Counted from the stretch's first letter, positions 1-7,296 are shown. The stretch: 11,275 nt of DNA from Bacillota bacterium (GCA_018725535.1 QLUS01000046.1:1-11275), one strand, 5' to 3'. The notes: generated by a model from the letters alone, not told the origin. Numbers and translations: made by a program.

Positions 1-219
1 TACTAGTTGCTCAGTGAATATTACGCTAACCTCGCCCGCACTAACGCCTGTAATGACGGCGCGAAAAACCTGGGCCTGAGATACGACCTCGATGACGTCG
101 CCGACTAAGTGTCTATGCACAGCTATAAGGTGATGCGCGTCTTTACCGGTAATAACTCCGCTTTCAGATGCATTTGCATCATCACGCAAATTGATGGAGT
201 TAAGAAAAAAGCGGGGCAC
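1..219 (-). CDS. rsmE: 16S rRNA m3U1498 methyltransferase RsmE, N-terminal part (3' end outside window)
   Basis: Reading the minus strand from a GTG at 219-217 gives 73 codons open to the window edge. The protein begins MPRFFLNS and continues to ITGKDAHHLIAV...GDVIEV. This matches the start of RsmE, whose family N-terminus is typically M-x-R-F-F followed by a G-x-D-A-H-H segment and a GD turn in the PUA-like RNA-binding domain. RsmE methylates N3 of U1498 in 16S rRNA using S-adenosylmethionine; the catalytic SPOUT domain lies outside the window. The GTG shares one base with the prmA stop (TAGTG), and a GGGGAAAAG stretch just upstream, inside prmA, can serve as ribosome binding site. Family members usually have Leu in the V-L-R that follows the HH pair; here it is V-H-R, a minor deviation. 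The prmA-rsmE order is usual in Bacillota and supports the call. Confidence 0.88.
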   Translation of the reverse strand, partial: MPRFFLNSINLRDDANASESGVITGKDAHHLIAVHRHLVGDVIEVVSQAQVFRAVITGVSAGEVSVIFTEQLV

Positions 220-1160
220 TACTTTTCCCCGCCTTTGGCCACAAGTGCTACCCATTCTCCCTCAGACACAACTTCTAGAACTGCGAGGCCGTGTGCAGTC
301 AGGGCCGAGACTACTGCAGGGAGCTTCTCCTTAATGATGCCGGAAGCCACCAGCACGCCTCCCGCTGCTAGGTGCATCGGCACCTCCGGCAAAGCTTCCA
401 TGATAATTTTGGCGGTAAGGTTAGCGACAATCACGTCGAACTTCCCCTGCACGCGCGAGAACAAGGAACTCTCTACAACTTCCACAATGCTCTCAAGCCT
501 ATTGTGCCGGACATTCGCCTGAGCTACTGCTACGGCCACGGTGTCATGGTCTACGCTGACCACGCTGCTTGCTCCAAGCTTCGCAGCTGCTAGAGAGAGA
601 ATACCGGAGCCGCACCCTAAGTCGAGTACACGGCACCCCGTTAGGTTCTGCTTTTCTAAGCGTACAAGGCACATCACTGTAGTAGGGTGCCTGCCGGTGC
701 CAAAGGCCATGCCGGGGTCGATTTCTACTATTACTTCATGTGGCGCAGCCTCTACATCTTCCCACGAAGGTTTAACTACCAACCTATCGCCGATACGCAG
801 GGGTTTGAAATAGGCCTTCCACGCCGTAGCCCAATCTTCTTCCTGCACTTCGGAAAGCACTACCTCTGCCCGGCCAGGGTCAAGGTTACACTCCCCCAAA
901 GTAGCGAGCGCTAGACGCAGGCTCTCGACTAAAGCTATACTGCTTGGCCCCACAGGCAAATAGGCAGTGACGCGCACCTCCTCGAGGGGGATGTCCTGCT
1001 CTAGCTGCCGAGCATAATCCTCGTTATCGAGTGCACCAAGCGGAAGCTCGGTGTCCTCGACAATTACACCGGTTGCTCCCCGACAATACAACATGTCCGC
1101 CACAGCCTCTTTGGCCGCTTGCGATGTGACAACCACAATCTCCATCCACTTGTTATTCAC
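219..1160 (-). CDS. prmA: Ribosomal protein L11 methyltransferase PrmA
   Basis: A 313-residue protein of normal length for PrmA, which trimethylates ribosomal protein L11 with S-adenosylmethionine in the cytoplasm. The N-terminal L11-recognition domain opens with KWMEIVVVT and has GATGVIVED near residues 28-36. The linker has the EDWATAWKAYFKP segment at about 108-120. The class I methyltransferase fold follows: the family signature DPGMAFGTGRHPTT at 148-161, SAM-binding motif I DLGCGSG at 180-186, the acidic end of strand 2 near D204, and motif IV VANLTA at 245-250. The GTG start at 1160 gives the expected N-terminus. Its ribosome binding site, AGGGGGTG, overlaps the dnaJ stop codon, leaving 11 bp between the genes. 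PrmA commonly follows dnaJ in Bacillota heat-shock operons, so it probably shares HrcA/CIRCE control. It is not essential in the bacteria where it has been tested. Confidence 0.97.
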   Translation of the reverse strand: MNNKWMEIVVVTSQAAKEAVADMLYCRGATGVIVEDTELPLGALDNEDYARQLEQDIPLEEVRVTAYLPVGPSSIALVESLRLALATLGECNLDPGRAEVVLSEVQEEDWATAWKAYFKPLRIGDRLVVKPSWEDVEAAPHEVIVEIDPGMAFGTGRHPTTVMCLVRLEKQNLTGCRVLDLGCGSGILSLAAAKLGASSVVSVDHDTVAVAVAQANVRHNRLESIVEVVESSLFSRVQGKFDVIVANLTAKIIMEALPEVPMHLAAGGVLVASGIIKEKLPAVVSALTAHGLAVLEVVSEGEWVALVAKGGEK

Positions 1161-1171
1161 TTTGGCACCCC

Positions 1172-2308
1172 CTAACGCAGCACATCCCGCACGCGTCCGA
1201 AAAAGCCCTTGTCGTCATCAAGGTGTTCCCCTAGGGCTAGGGCCAGCTGTTTGAGCAGCTCGCGCTCCTTGGCGCCTAGTTTCTTCGGTGTGTCTACGAT
1301 TACTGTCACAACCACATCGCCCCTATACACACTGCCAAGCTTGGCAATGCCCTTCCCCTTGATGCGCTGGACGGTACCGCTCTGGATGCCGGGTGAGATA
1401 TCTAAGTCCACTGTCTCGTCCTCAATTAACTGAACCCGCGCCTTGCCCCCGAGGGCGGCTTTGGGGAAGGAGATATGCAGGTCTAGCAGCAGGTCTGCAC
1501 CGTTACGCCTAAACACCGCATGGGGACGTACGCGCATGACGACGAATAAGTCCCCCGGTGGGCCCCCGCGCGGGCCAGCTTCACCTTCACCACTCATCCG
1601 TAACCGCGTGCCGGTATCCACCCCTGCCGGTACACGTACGGTGACTTTGCGCCGCCTGCGTACGAGCCCTCTCCCACCGCAGGCAGCACAGGGTGTGGGG
1701 ATGATTTTGCCTGTTCCTTGGCAGCGGTCGCAAGTGCGCACGCTGCTGATGCGCCCGAGAATTGTGTTTTGCACGTAGCTGGTCTGGCCTGTTCCCTTGC
1801 ATTGGGAACAGGTCTCGGCTTTCGTGCCCGGCTTAGCGCCGCTGCCTTTACAGATATCGCAGTTTTCCGTGCGCGGCACTTCGACTTCCACTTCTTTGCC
1901 AAGTGCGGCTTCGACAAACTCAAGCTCCAGTTCATACTGGAGGTCGGCACCCCGTTCAGGTCCCGAGCGCTGACGCCGTCCACCCCCGCCAAACATCATG
2001 TCCATGATGTCTTCCATGCCGCCAAACCCGCCGAAGTCGCCGCTAAAGCCGCCAAAGCCACCCTGGCCTCCGCCCGGCACCTGTTCAAAAGCAGCATGAC
2101 CAAAGCGATCGTACTTGGCGCGCTTGTCCGCGTCGCTTAAGACCTCGTAGGCTTCGGTGATCTCCTTGAATTTATCGGCGGCAGAAGCGTCGCCTGGATT
2201 AACATCAGGGTGGTACTGCCGGGCGAGTTTGCGGTAGGCCTTCTTGATGTCACCTTCGTCGGCCGAGCGCTCTACACCCAGCACCTCATAGTAGTCACGT
2301 TTAGCCAT
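1172..2308 (-). CDS. dnaJ: Chaperone protein DnaJ (type I Hsp40)
   Basis: A 378-residue full-length type I J-protein, the co-chaperone that delivers unfolded substrates to DnaK and stimulates its ATPase. The J domain occupies about 1-70, with the essential HPD at 33-35. A Gly/Phe-rich stretch follows at about 79-110 (GGFGGFSG-type repeats, then GGMEDIMDMMFGGGG). The zinc-binding domain has all four CxxCxGxG repeats intact, starting at C150, C167, C193 and C207. The C-terminal substrate-binding beta domains include VRVPAGVDTG and GDLFVV. I chose the ATG at 2308 because it gives the family N-terminus MAKRDYYE. A TTG six bases upstream (2314) is in frame and would add two residues. The ribosome binding site GAGGGGTGAT (2317-2326) is spaced 6 bases from the TTG and 12 from the ATG, so the TTG cannot be excluded. 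It lies 37 bp after dnaK with no terminator between. Confidence 0.97.
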   Translation of the reverse strand: MAKRDYYEVLGVERSADEGDIKKAYRKLARQYHPDVNPGDASAADKFKEITEAYEVLSDADKRAKYDRFGHAAFEQVPGGGQGGFGGFSGDFGGFGGMEDIMDMMFGGGGRRQRSGPERGADLQYELELEFVEAALGKEVEVEVPRTENCDICKGSGAKPGTKAETCSQCKGTGQTSYVQNTILGRISSVRTCDRCQGTGKIIPTPCAACGGRGLVRRRRKVTVRVPAGVDTGTRLRMSGEGEAGPRGGPPGDLFVVMRVRPHAVFRRNGADLLLDLHISFPKAALGGKARVQLIEDETVDLDISPGIQSGTVQRIKGKGIAKLGSVYRGDVVVTVIVDTPKKLGAKERELLKQLALALGEHLDDDKGFFGRVRDVLR

Positions 2309-2345
2309 GACCAAATATCACCCCTCGCAACGTTAACCTCTGGCG

Positions 2346-4175
2346 TTACTTCTTGTCTACGTCGTAGTCAGCGTCAAACGTTTGGCCGTCAGACGCGCCG
2401 TGCTTGTGCTCCTGACTGCTCCCCTCGCCCTGCTCGTTCCCGCCTGCTTGGCTGTAGAGAAGAGTGGATAGCTCGTTCACCAGCGTCGTCAGTTTCTCGG
2501 TTGCCGCAACAATTTTACCGTGGTCATTAGATGCTATCGCCGCACGCGCCTCATTCACAGCCTCTTTGACCGCCTCGGCCTTGTCTGCCGGAGCTTTGTC
2601 CCCGAGGTCCTTAAGTAGTTTCTCCGCCGCGTAAGAGGACTGCTCGGCGTTGTTCTTGGCCTCGACTAACTCTTTGCGCTTAGCATCTTCGGCCGCATAC
2701 TTTTCGGCATCCTTGACCATACGGTCTATGTCTGCGTCGGAAAGCCCGGTAGAGGACGTAATTGTGATGCGCTGTTCTTTGTTGGTGGCCATATCCTTGG
2801 CTTTGACGTTAACTATGCCGTTGACGTCGATATCAAAAGCAACCTCAATTTTTGGAATACCGCGCGGTGCCGGGGGGATGCCGTCGAGAGTGAAGCGCCC
2901 GAGAGTGACGTTGTCTTGCGCCATGGAGCGCTCTCCCTGCAGCACGTGTATCTCTACGGAGGTCTGGCTGTCTGCGGCGGTGGAGAAGATTTGGCTCTTA
3001 GAAGTAGGGATGGTGGTGTTGCGCTCAATTAGCTTGGTCATGACGCCGCCAAGCGTTTCAATTCCTAGTGACAGTGGCGTAACGTCTAGCAGAACCACGT
3101 TCTTTACATCGCCGGACAGAACACCCCCTTGAATGGCGGCACCGAGCGCGACCACCTCGTCGGGATTAACGCCCTTATGCGGCTCCTTGCCAACAATGCG
3201 GCGCACGGCCTCCTGCACTGCGGGAATGCGAGTCGAGCCCCCGACCAAGATTACCTTGTCAATCTGCGCGGGTTCTAGCCCGGCATCCTGCAACGCCCGT
3301 CGTGTCGGCCCCATGGTTAGTTCAACAAGGTCAGCGGTTAACTCGTCAAATTTGGCGCGGGTCAGGGTTATGTCTAGGTGCTTGGGCCCTTCTGCGTCCA
3401 TAGTAATGAAGGGTAGATTGATGTTAGTCTGCTGCAAAGTGGAAAGCTCAATCTTAGCCTTCTCCGCAGCCTCACGCAGGCGCTGCGCAGCCATTTTGTC
3501 GCGGCTGAGATCAAGCCCTGTATCACGTTTAAACTCTTTAATAACAAACTCCTGCACTCGTTGGTCAAAGTCGTCCCCGCCAAGCTTGTTGTTGCCGGAG
3601 GTGGCCTTAACTTGGAACAGCCCGTCACCTAGCTCTAATATCGAAACGTCAAAAGTACCGCCGCCGAGGTCAAAGACCAAAATAGTGTGATCTTGTCCTT
3701 TGTCCAGACCATAAGCGAGCGCGGCTGCGGTTGGTTCGTTGATAATTCTCAGGACTTCAAGCCCGGCAATGGTGCCTGCGTCCTTGGTGGCTTGACGCTG
3801 GCTGTCCGTGAAGTAAGCGGGCACGGTAATGATGGCCTTCTCAATCGTCGTACCGAGATAGGCTTCAGCGTCTTGTTTGAGTTTGCGCAGGATCATGGCG
3901 GAAATTTCTTGCGGTGTATGCTCCTTTTTATCAATGCGCACTTTATGACTTGTGCCCATGTGGCGTTTGATGGACGAAACTGTGCGATCCGGATTGCTGA
4001 TGACCTGCCGTTTGGCGATTGCCCCTACCAGTAGTTCCCCTGTTTTGGAGAACCCCACTACCGACGGGGTTAGGCGTCCGCCCTCGGTGTTAGGGATGAT
4101 TACAGGTTCCCCACCCTCAAGATAGGCTACCACGGAATTCGTGGTACCAAGGTCAATCCCGATAATCTTACTCAT
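2346..4175 (-). CDS. dnaK: Chaperone protein DnaK (Hsp70)
   Basis: A 609-residue Hsp70, the central ATP-driven chaperone of the DnaK-DnaJ-GrpE cycle. The nucleotide-binding domain shows phosphate-1 motif DLGTTNS (8-14), the INEPTAAALAYG connect motif (145-156), phosphate-2 motif FDLGGGTFD (168-176) and the adenosine motif VILVGGSTRIP (308-318). The conserved interdomain linker VLLDVTPLSLGIET starts near 361, followed by the substrate-binding beta domain (GERSMAQDN...LGRF) and a helical lid. The disordered tail ends DADYDVDKK. After IKRHMGT (about 69-75) the chain goes straight to HTPQEIS, so the ~24-residue insert of Gram-negative DnaK is absent, as in Bacillota. The ATG at 4175 is chosen over a GTG one codon upstream because it gives MSKIIGIDLG and sits 8 bases from GGGAGG. 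The first 8 bases overlap grpE, suggesting translational coupling. Expression is likely heat-induced through CIRCE upstream of hrcA. Confidence 0.99.
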   Translation of the reverse strand: MSKIIGIDLGTTNSVVAYLEGGEPVIIPNTEGGRLTPSVVGFSKTGELLVGAIAKRQVISNPDRTVSSIKRHMGTSHKVRIDKKEHTPQEISAMILRKLKQDAEAYLGTTIEKAIITVPAYFTDSQRQATKDAGTIAGLEVLRIINEPTAAALAYGLDKGQDHTILVFDLGGGTFDVSILELGDGLFQVKATSGNNKLGGDDFDQRVQEFVIKEFKRDTGLDLSRDKMAAQRLREAAEKAKIELSTLQQTNINLPFITMDAEGPKHLDITLTRAKFDELTADLVELTMGPTRRALQDAGLEPAQIDKVILVGGSTRIPAVQEAVRRIVGKEPHKGVNPDEVVALGAAIQGGVLSGDVKNVVLLDVTPLSLGIETLGGVMTKLIERNTTIPTSKSQIFSTAADSQTSVEIHVLQGERSMAQDNVTLGRFTLDGIPPAPRGIPKIEVAFDIDVNGIVNVKAKDMATNKEQRITITSSTGLSDADIDRMVKDAEKYAAEDAKRKELVEAKNNAEQSSYAAEKLLKDLGDKAPADKAEAVKEAVNEARAAIASNDHGKIVAATEKLTTLVNELSTLLYSQAGGNEQGEGSSQEHKHGASDGQTFDADYDVDKK

Positions 4176-4662
4176 CACTGCACCCTCCCATTGAGACTTT
4201 TACTTTGCTTGGCCTTAGCACTCTGCCCTTGAAAAGATATCCGCGCTCAAGCACGGCGGTGATTGTGTTTTCGGGTTCGGCCGACTCACCGTCCTGCATG
4301 ATAGCTTCGTGATACTGCGGGTCAAACAAACCTGCCGCCGCAATCGGTTCAAGCCCGATTTTTGCTAGCACATCCTCGAGCTGTCTGCCGACAAGGATAA
4401 CACCCTGCCCCCAGGTGGAGTCCGGCAGCGCCGCTACGGCCCGCTGCAAGTTGTCAAGCACCGGCAGGAGCTTAGCGAGGCAGTCAGCTACGGCAACATG
4501 CCATATCTCCTCTTTTTCTCGCTGTAGGCGGCGGCGCATGTTCTCCATGTCCGCATGCAGTCGTAAGAAGCGGGCCTCGGCCTCTGCCAGCTCAACTCTA
4601 AGGACTTCTGCCTCACTGCTTGCGGGTGTAGTCTCTAAGCTATCTTTCACTGTCTCTTCCAT
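4168..4662 (-). CDS. grpE: Nucleotide exchange factor GrpE
   Basis: A 164-residue GrpE, the homodimeric factor that releases ADP from DnaK. An acidic, variable N-terminus (about 1-20) precedes a long charged helix (about 20-55, including DMENMRRRLQREKEE) that should form the dimer coiled coil. The core follows: LLPVLDNLQRA (66-76), the FDPQYHEAI segment (113-121) and the beta-wing end VLERGYLFKGRVLRPSKVKV (137-156). It is slightly shorter than many GrpE proteins (about 180-200 residues), mainly because of a short N-terminal tail. The ATG at 4662 is preferred over a TTG two codons upstream (4668): AGAAGG lies 9 bases from the ATG and only 3 from the TTG. The stop TAA lies inside the start of dnaK, and the last codons (MGGCSDE) carry the dnaK ribosome binding site and start. 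The preceding chaperonin gene ends 18 bp upstream. Confidence 0.97.
   Translation of the reverse strand: MEETVKDSLETTPASSEAEVLRVELAEAEARFLRLHADMENMRRRLQREKEEIWHVAVADCLAKLLPVLDNLQRAVAALPDSTWGQGVILVGRQLEDVLAKIGLEPIAAAGLFDPQYHEAIMQDGESAEPENTITAVLERGYLFKGRVLRPSKVKVSMGGCSDE
4184..4189 (-). promoter_or_regulatory. dnaK ribosome binding site inside the 3' end of grpE
   Basis: The minus strand reads GGGAGG eight bases before the dnaK ATG (4175). The site lies within the final codons of grpE, which stops 8 bases inside dnaK. It decides the ATG over the adjacent GTG (4178) as the dnaK start, since the GTG would be only 5 bases from the site. Confidence 0.8.
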
Positions 4663-4680
4663 AGTCAACCACCTTCTTGC

Positions 4681-6213
4681 CTAACCCTCTATATCGGTCA
4701 TCTTTATGATTGTATCAATGCGGAGTATGGCCAAGGCGACTTCGCCCGCAGCCTTGATCGCATGCAGCTTGACTAAGGTGGGATCCACCACGCCGAGCGC
4801 TAGCATGTCCGCCGCCTCTCCCGTGTCACAGTTAATGGCAACGGAGTCACTGCCTAACGAAAGCTGCAGCGCGGAAACATCTTCGACCTTTTCTAGGGGG
4901 TTAAAGCCCGCGTTCTGCACAATCTGCGCTAGAGAGCGTCTGAGGGCGGCAATAACACAGTCCACTCCATAAGCGGCCATCCCCTTGGTGAGATCGCGCT
5001 GACGTTCCACGTCTTTAGCCAAAGCAATCTCCACCGCGCCGCCACCGGGAACGTAACCCCCGCGCACGGCCGCCTGTAGGGATGATGCTGCGTCTTTTGC
5101 GATGCGCTCCCTTTCCCCTACTATTTCGGCGGTGGCGGCACCGACCGCTACCGTAGCCATAGGCTTGCCCACGCCCCCAAGGAACCTGACTTGCCTGAGA
5201 CTTTCGTCCTCGTAACACTCGTGCGCCTCACCTAAGCAGCGCGAGAGCTCCTCTCTGCTGCGACGCAATGCCGTTCGCTTTACTGCCTTTGCCCCTGTAT
5301 GGTCGCAGACTTTCTGCAGTTCGTGGGAGGCGACGCGGCTGATAACAAGTACCCCCGCATCAGTTAGCATTTCCTCGGCTAGGTCGTGCATACCACGGTC
5401 AAGCAGGCAGACTGTAACACCTAAGTCAACAATCTTCCTGACGTACCCTTGAAAATCTGCCTGGAGCTCTAGGTATTTCTTAAACCCAGACTCCGTGGCC
5501 AGCGCCTCTTCTTCGATCCCCTCCGGTTCAAGCGCGTCGTCCAGAACCAGAATGCGGGCGTCCGTGACAAAAGGGGGCATCTGCTTGTTCAGGCGCCCTT
5601 TGCTGACGATGACACCCATGAAAACTTCGTTCCCCACGCCTGCCTCGGCCCGGATGGTGTCTGCTAGCTTGAAAGAGCGCTCCTTAAGCTTCTCTGAACC
5701 AATGAGGCGTGCAGCACGTACCACTAACGCGGCGATGTCCGCATGTTCGCGTCCCGATATGTAGGCCACCCGCTCGAGCAGGGGGGAATCCAGCGAATCA
5801 ATAGGACGCGAACGCCGCTGTAGGCTCTCTAAGGCCCTCTGTATCCCGATGCGCATTCCTTCAATGACGCGGGCTACGGGCACGCCCCGCACTACATGGT
5901 TAACTCCCTCGGCTATGAGCGTGCCCGCCATCAGCGTGGCAGTAGTAGTGCCGTCGCCAATCTCCTCCTGCTGCGCCTTGGCCACCTTAATGAGCATACG
6001 TGCAGCCGGATGGGTGACCTGCATCTTCTCTAGGATGGTGACGCCTGCGCTGGTGATCACGACTTCGCCGAAGCGATCAACCAGCATCGTGTCTAGGCCC
6101 TTTGGCCCCATGGTTCCCTCCACAGCTGCCACAATGGCTTGCACTGCGGCGCTGTTAGTTAAAAGGGCGGCATGTTTCTGCTCGCCTTCAGGGCTCAAGC
6201 CCTTCGCTTTCAA
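4681..6213 (-). CDS. Group III (archaeal-like, thermosome-family) chaperonin
   Basis: A 510-residue chaperonin closer to archaeal thermosome/CCT than to GroEL. The N-terminal equatorial domain has TMGPKGLDTMLVD (34-46) and GDGTTTAT (86-93). The intermediate domain and hinge include GVPVARVIEGM (110-120). The apical domain (about 190-350) contains NKQMPPFVTDARILVLDDALE and a following helical stretch (about 228-262) matching the built-in lid of group II chaperonins, so no GroES would be needed. The C-terminal half has GGYVPGGGAVE (385-395), VVDPTLVK (475-482) and ILRIDTIIKM (496-505), and lacks the GGM tail of GroEL. D87, D374 and D477 correspond to GroEL D87, D398 and D495. The usual ITNDGVTI motif reads ITSAGVTI at 53-60, so the Asp equivalent to GroEL D52 is Ala56. 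The start is TTG, supported by AAGGGGG seven bases upstream. Such genes between hrcA and grpE are known from Carboxydothermus-type Clostridia; a CIRCE-controlled role in folding heat-damaged proteins is inferred from position. Confidence 0.93.
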   Translation of the reverse strand: MKAKGLSPEGEQKHAALLTNSAAVQAIVAAVEGTMGPKGLDTMLVDRFGEVVITSAGVTILEKMQVTHPAARMLIKVAKAQQEEIGDGTTTATLMAGTLIAEGVNHVVRGVPVARVIEGMRIGIQRALESLQRRSRPIDSLDSPLLERVAYISGREHADIAALVVRAARLIGSEKLKERSFKLADTIRAEAGVGNEVFMGVIVSKGRLNKQMPPFVTDARILVLDDALEPEGIEEEALATESGFKKYLELQADFQGYVRKIVDLGVTVCLLDRGMHDLAEEMLTDAGVLVISRVASHELQKVCDHTGAKAVKRTALRRSREELSRCLGEAHECYEDESLRQVRFLGGVGKPMATVAVGAATAEIVGERERIAKDAASSLQAAVRGGYVPGGGAVEIALAKDVERQRDLTKGMAAYGVDCVIAALRRSLAQIVQNAGFNPLEKVEDVSALQLSLGSDSVAINCDTGEAADMLALGVVDPTLVKLHAIKAAGEVALAILRIDTIIKMTDIEG

Positions 6214-6220
6214 TCCGTTA

Positions 6221-6227
6221 CCCCCTT
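6221..6227 (-). promoter_or_regulatory. Strong ribosome binding site deciding the TTG start of the chaperonin
   Basis: The minus strand reads AAGGGGG, ending seven bases before the TTG at 6213-6211. No ATG or GTG lies in frame between the preceding in-frame stop (inside hrcA) and this TTG. The well-placed purine run is the main evidence that translation starts at TTG. Confidence 0.7.
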
Positions 6228-6235
6228 GCCTTACC

Positions 6236-7246
6236 TTAGGTCTCGCTGACTAGCTTGGTGACGTAGTTTAAGAGTGCGATGACGCGAGCGTACTCCATGC
6301 GCGTTGGGCCTAACACACTGATGTGCCCGGTCTGCCCGCCACTAAGCCTATAGGTAGCGGTAATGAGCGAGCAATCGCGTAGCGCCTCTATCGCATTCTC
6401 TGCCCCGATACTCACCGATGCACTGGTGCTTGGGGCAGATGTCACGAGGCGCAGGACTAACTCGTGCTCATCTAATACGCGCATAATCGCACGAAGTTTA
6501 GCGATGTCCCTAAACTCCGGCTGGTTCATGATATTCGTCGCCCCGCCTAGCACTACTCTGTCGCCTTCACTGCGGCTGAGGCCGGCAATCAGTGAATCCA
6601 TAGCCTGTTCGACTGCCTGCGCGCCAGCGTGAAACTGCCCGGCATACGCCTCAAAGTGCATGGCCTTAAGCTTGCGCAGCGAAGTTCCGGCCAAGTTCAA
6701 GTTAACATAGTTGCAGAATGCCAAAAGGTCGTACATAGCTAGACCCTGCGGCAGTGTGAGCACCTCATTGGCCACCATACCTGTGTCTAGGACCAGCATG
6801 AGCACGGCTCGGTTTTCGTCTAGGGGAATCACCTGCATCAACTTCAGACGTGCTTGATGCGGCTGCGGACCGATGACAATGGAGGTGTAGTTGGTGAGAG
6901 ATGATACCAGACGCGCTAACGCATCGAGCATCATCTGCTGCCCGCGGAGTATGCTGCCAAGCTGACGTTTGACAATCTCCGCCTCAACGGCGGTTAGCAC
7001 CGGCAAAACTTCCATCGCATCTACATAGAACCTGTACCCGCGGTCAGACGGGATGCGTCCGGCCGAGGTGTGCGGCTGGGCAAGAAACCCAAGTTCCTCG
7101 AGGTCAGCCATTTCGTTGCGGATAGTGGCAGGGCTGACGCCTAGGGAATGTCGCTTGGCAATAGTCCTCGAACCGATTGGCTCTGCGGTCTGAATGTAGT
7201 CCTGCACAATCGCAAAGAGAACCTGTCGCTTACGCGCATCTAACAT
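6236..7246 (-). CDS. hrcA: Heat-inducible transcription repressor HrcA
   Basis: A 336-residue HrcA, the dimeric repressor that binds CIRCE operators and shuts off class I heat-shock genes. The N-terminal winged-helix domain (about 1-75) carries the family segments AEPIGSRTIAKR (21-32), SPATIRNEMADLEELGFL (38-55) and HTSAGRIPSDRGYRFYVD (59-76). The central GAF-like dimerisation region and the C-terminal GPTRMEYARVIALLNYV (about 313-329) are intact. The start is ATG, with a purine-rich stretch (AGAAGGGCGGTGGG) upstream. It is the first gene of the operon and has a CIRCE 23 bases before its start codon, so it should repress itself as well as the chaperone genes. In Bacillus, HrcA needs GroEL to stay active. 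Here the chaperonin encoded next to it, 22 bp downstream, is the archaeal-like type, which makes its chaperone partner an open question. Confidence 0.98.
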   Translation of the reverse strand: MLDARKRQVLFAIVQDYIQTAEPIGSRTIAKRHSLGVSPATIRNEMADLEELGFLAQPHTSAGRIPSDRGYRFYVDAMEVLPVLTAVEAEIVKRQLGSILRGQQMMLDALARLVSSLTNYTSIVIGPQPHQARLKLMQVIPLDENRAVLMLVLDTGMVANEVLTLPQGLAMYDLLAFCNYVNLNLAGTSLRKLKAMHFEAYAGQFHAGAQAVEQAMDSLIAGLSRSEGDRVVLGGATNIMNQPEFRDIAKLRAIMRVLDEHELVLRLVTSAPSTSASVSIGAENAIEALRDCSLITATYRLSGGQTGHISVLGPTRMEYARVIALLNYVTKLVSET

Positions 7247-7269
7247 CTACAGCCCACCGCCCTTCTGTG

Positions 7270-7296
7270 TTAGCACTCAGCACTGGCGAGTGCTAA
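7270..7296. promoter_or_regulatory. CIRCE operator (HrcA binding site)
   Basis: The sequence is TTAGCACTC, nine bases, then GAGTGCTAA, an exact match to the consensus CIRCE core (9-9-9). The pairing extends three more bases on each side, giving perfect 12-bp arms (GTGTTAGCACTC at 7267-7278 and GAGTGCTAACAC at 7288-7299). It lies 13 bases after the predicted -10 box and 23 bases before the hrcA start, so it covers the region just downstream of the transcription start. It would both bind HrcA as DNA and form a hairpin at the 5' end of the mRNA. Confidence 0.98.

Noticed and set aside
109..522. Plus-strand frame of 137 codons opposite prmA and rsmE
   Set aside because: Both minus-strand genes it covers are clearly conserved. 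The product is Ser/Thr-rich and low-complexity, without a convincing ribosome binding site or motif.
2309..2345. Second CIRCE or internal promoter between dnaK and dnaJ
   Set aside because: The 37 bp contain only a GTTAAC palindrome and the dnaJ ribosome binding site. There is no TTAGCACTC-like arm and no paired -35/-10.
3133..3690. Long plus-strand open frame (185 codons) antisense to dnaK
   Set aside because: It lies entirely opposite conserved DnaK coding sequence. Antisense frames over Hsp70 genes are a known by-product of codon usage, and the translation shows no recognisable domain.
4681..6213. GroEL (group I chaperonin)
   Set aside because: The apical domain carries the thermosome-type lid insertion and MPPFV...DARILVLDDALE block. 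The C-terminal GGM tail is missing and no groES adjoins it.
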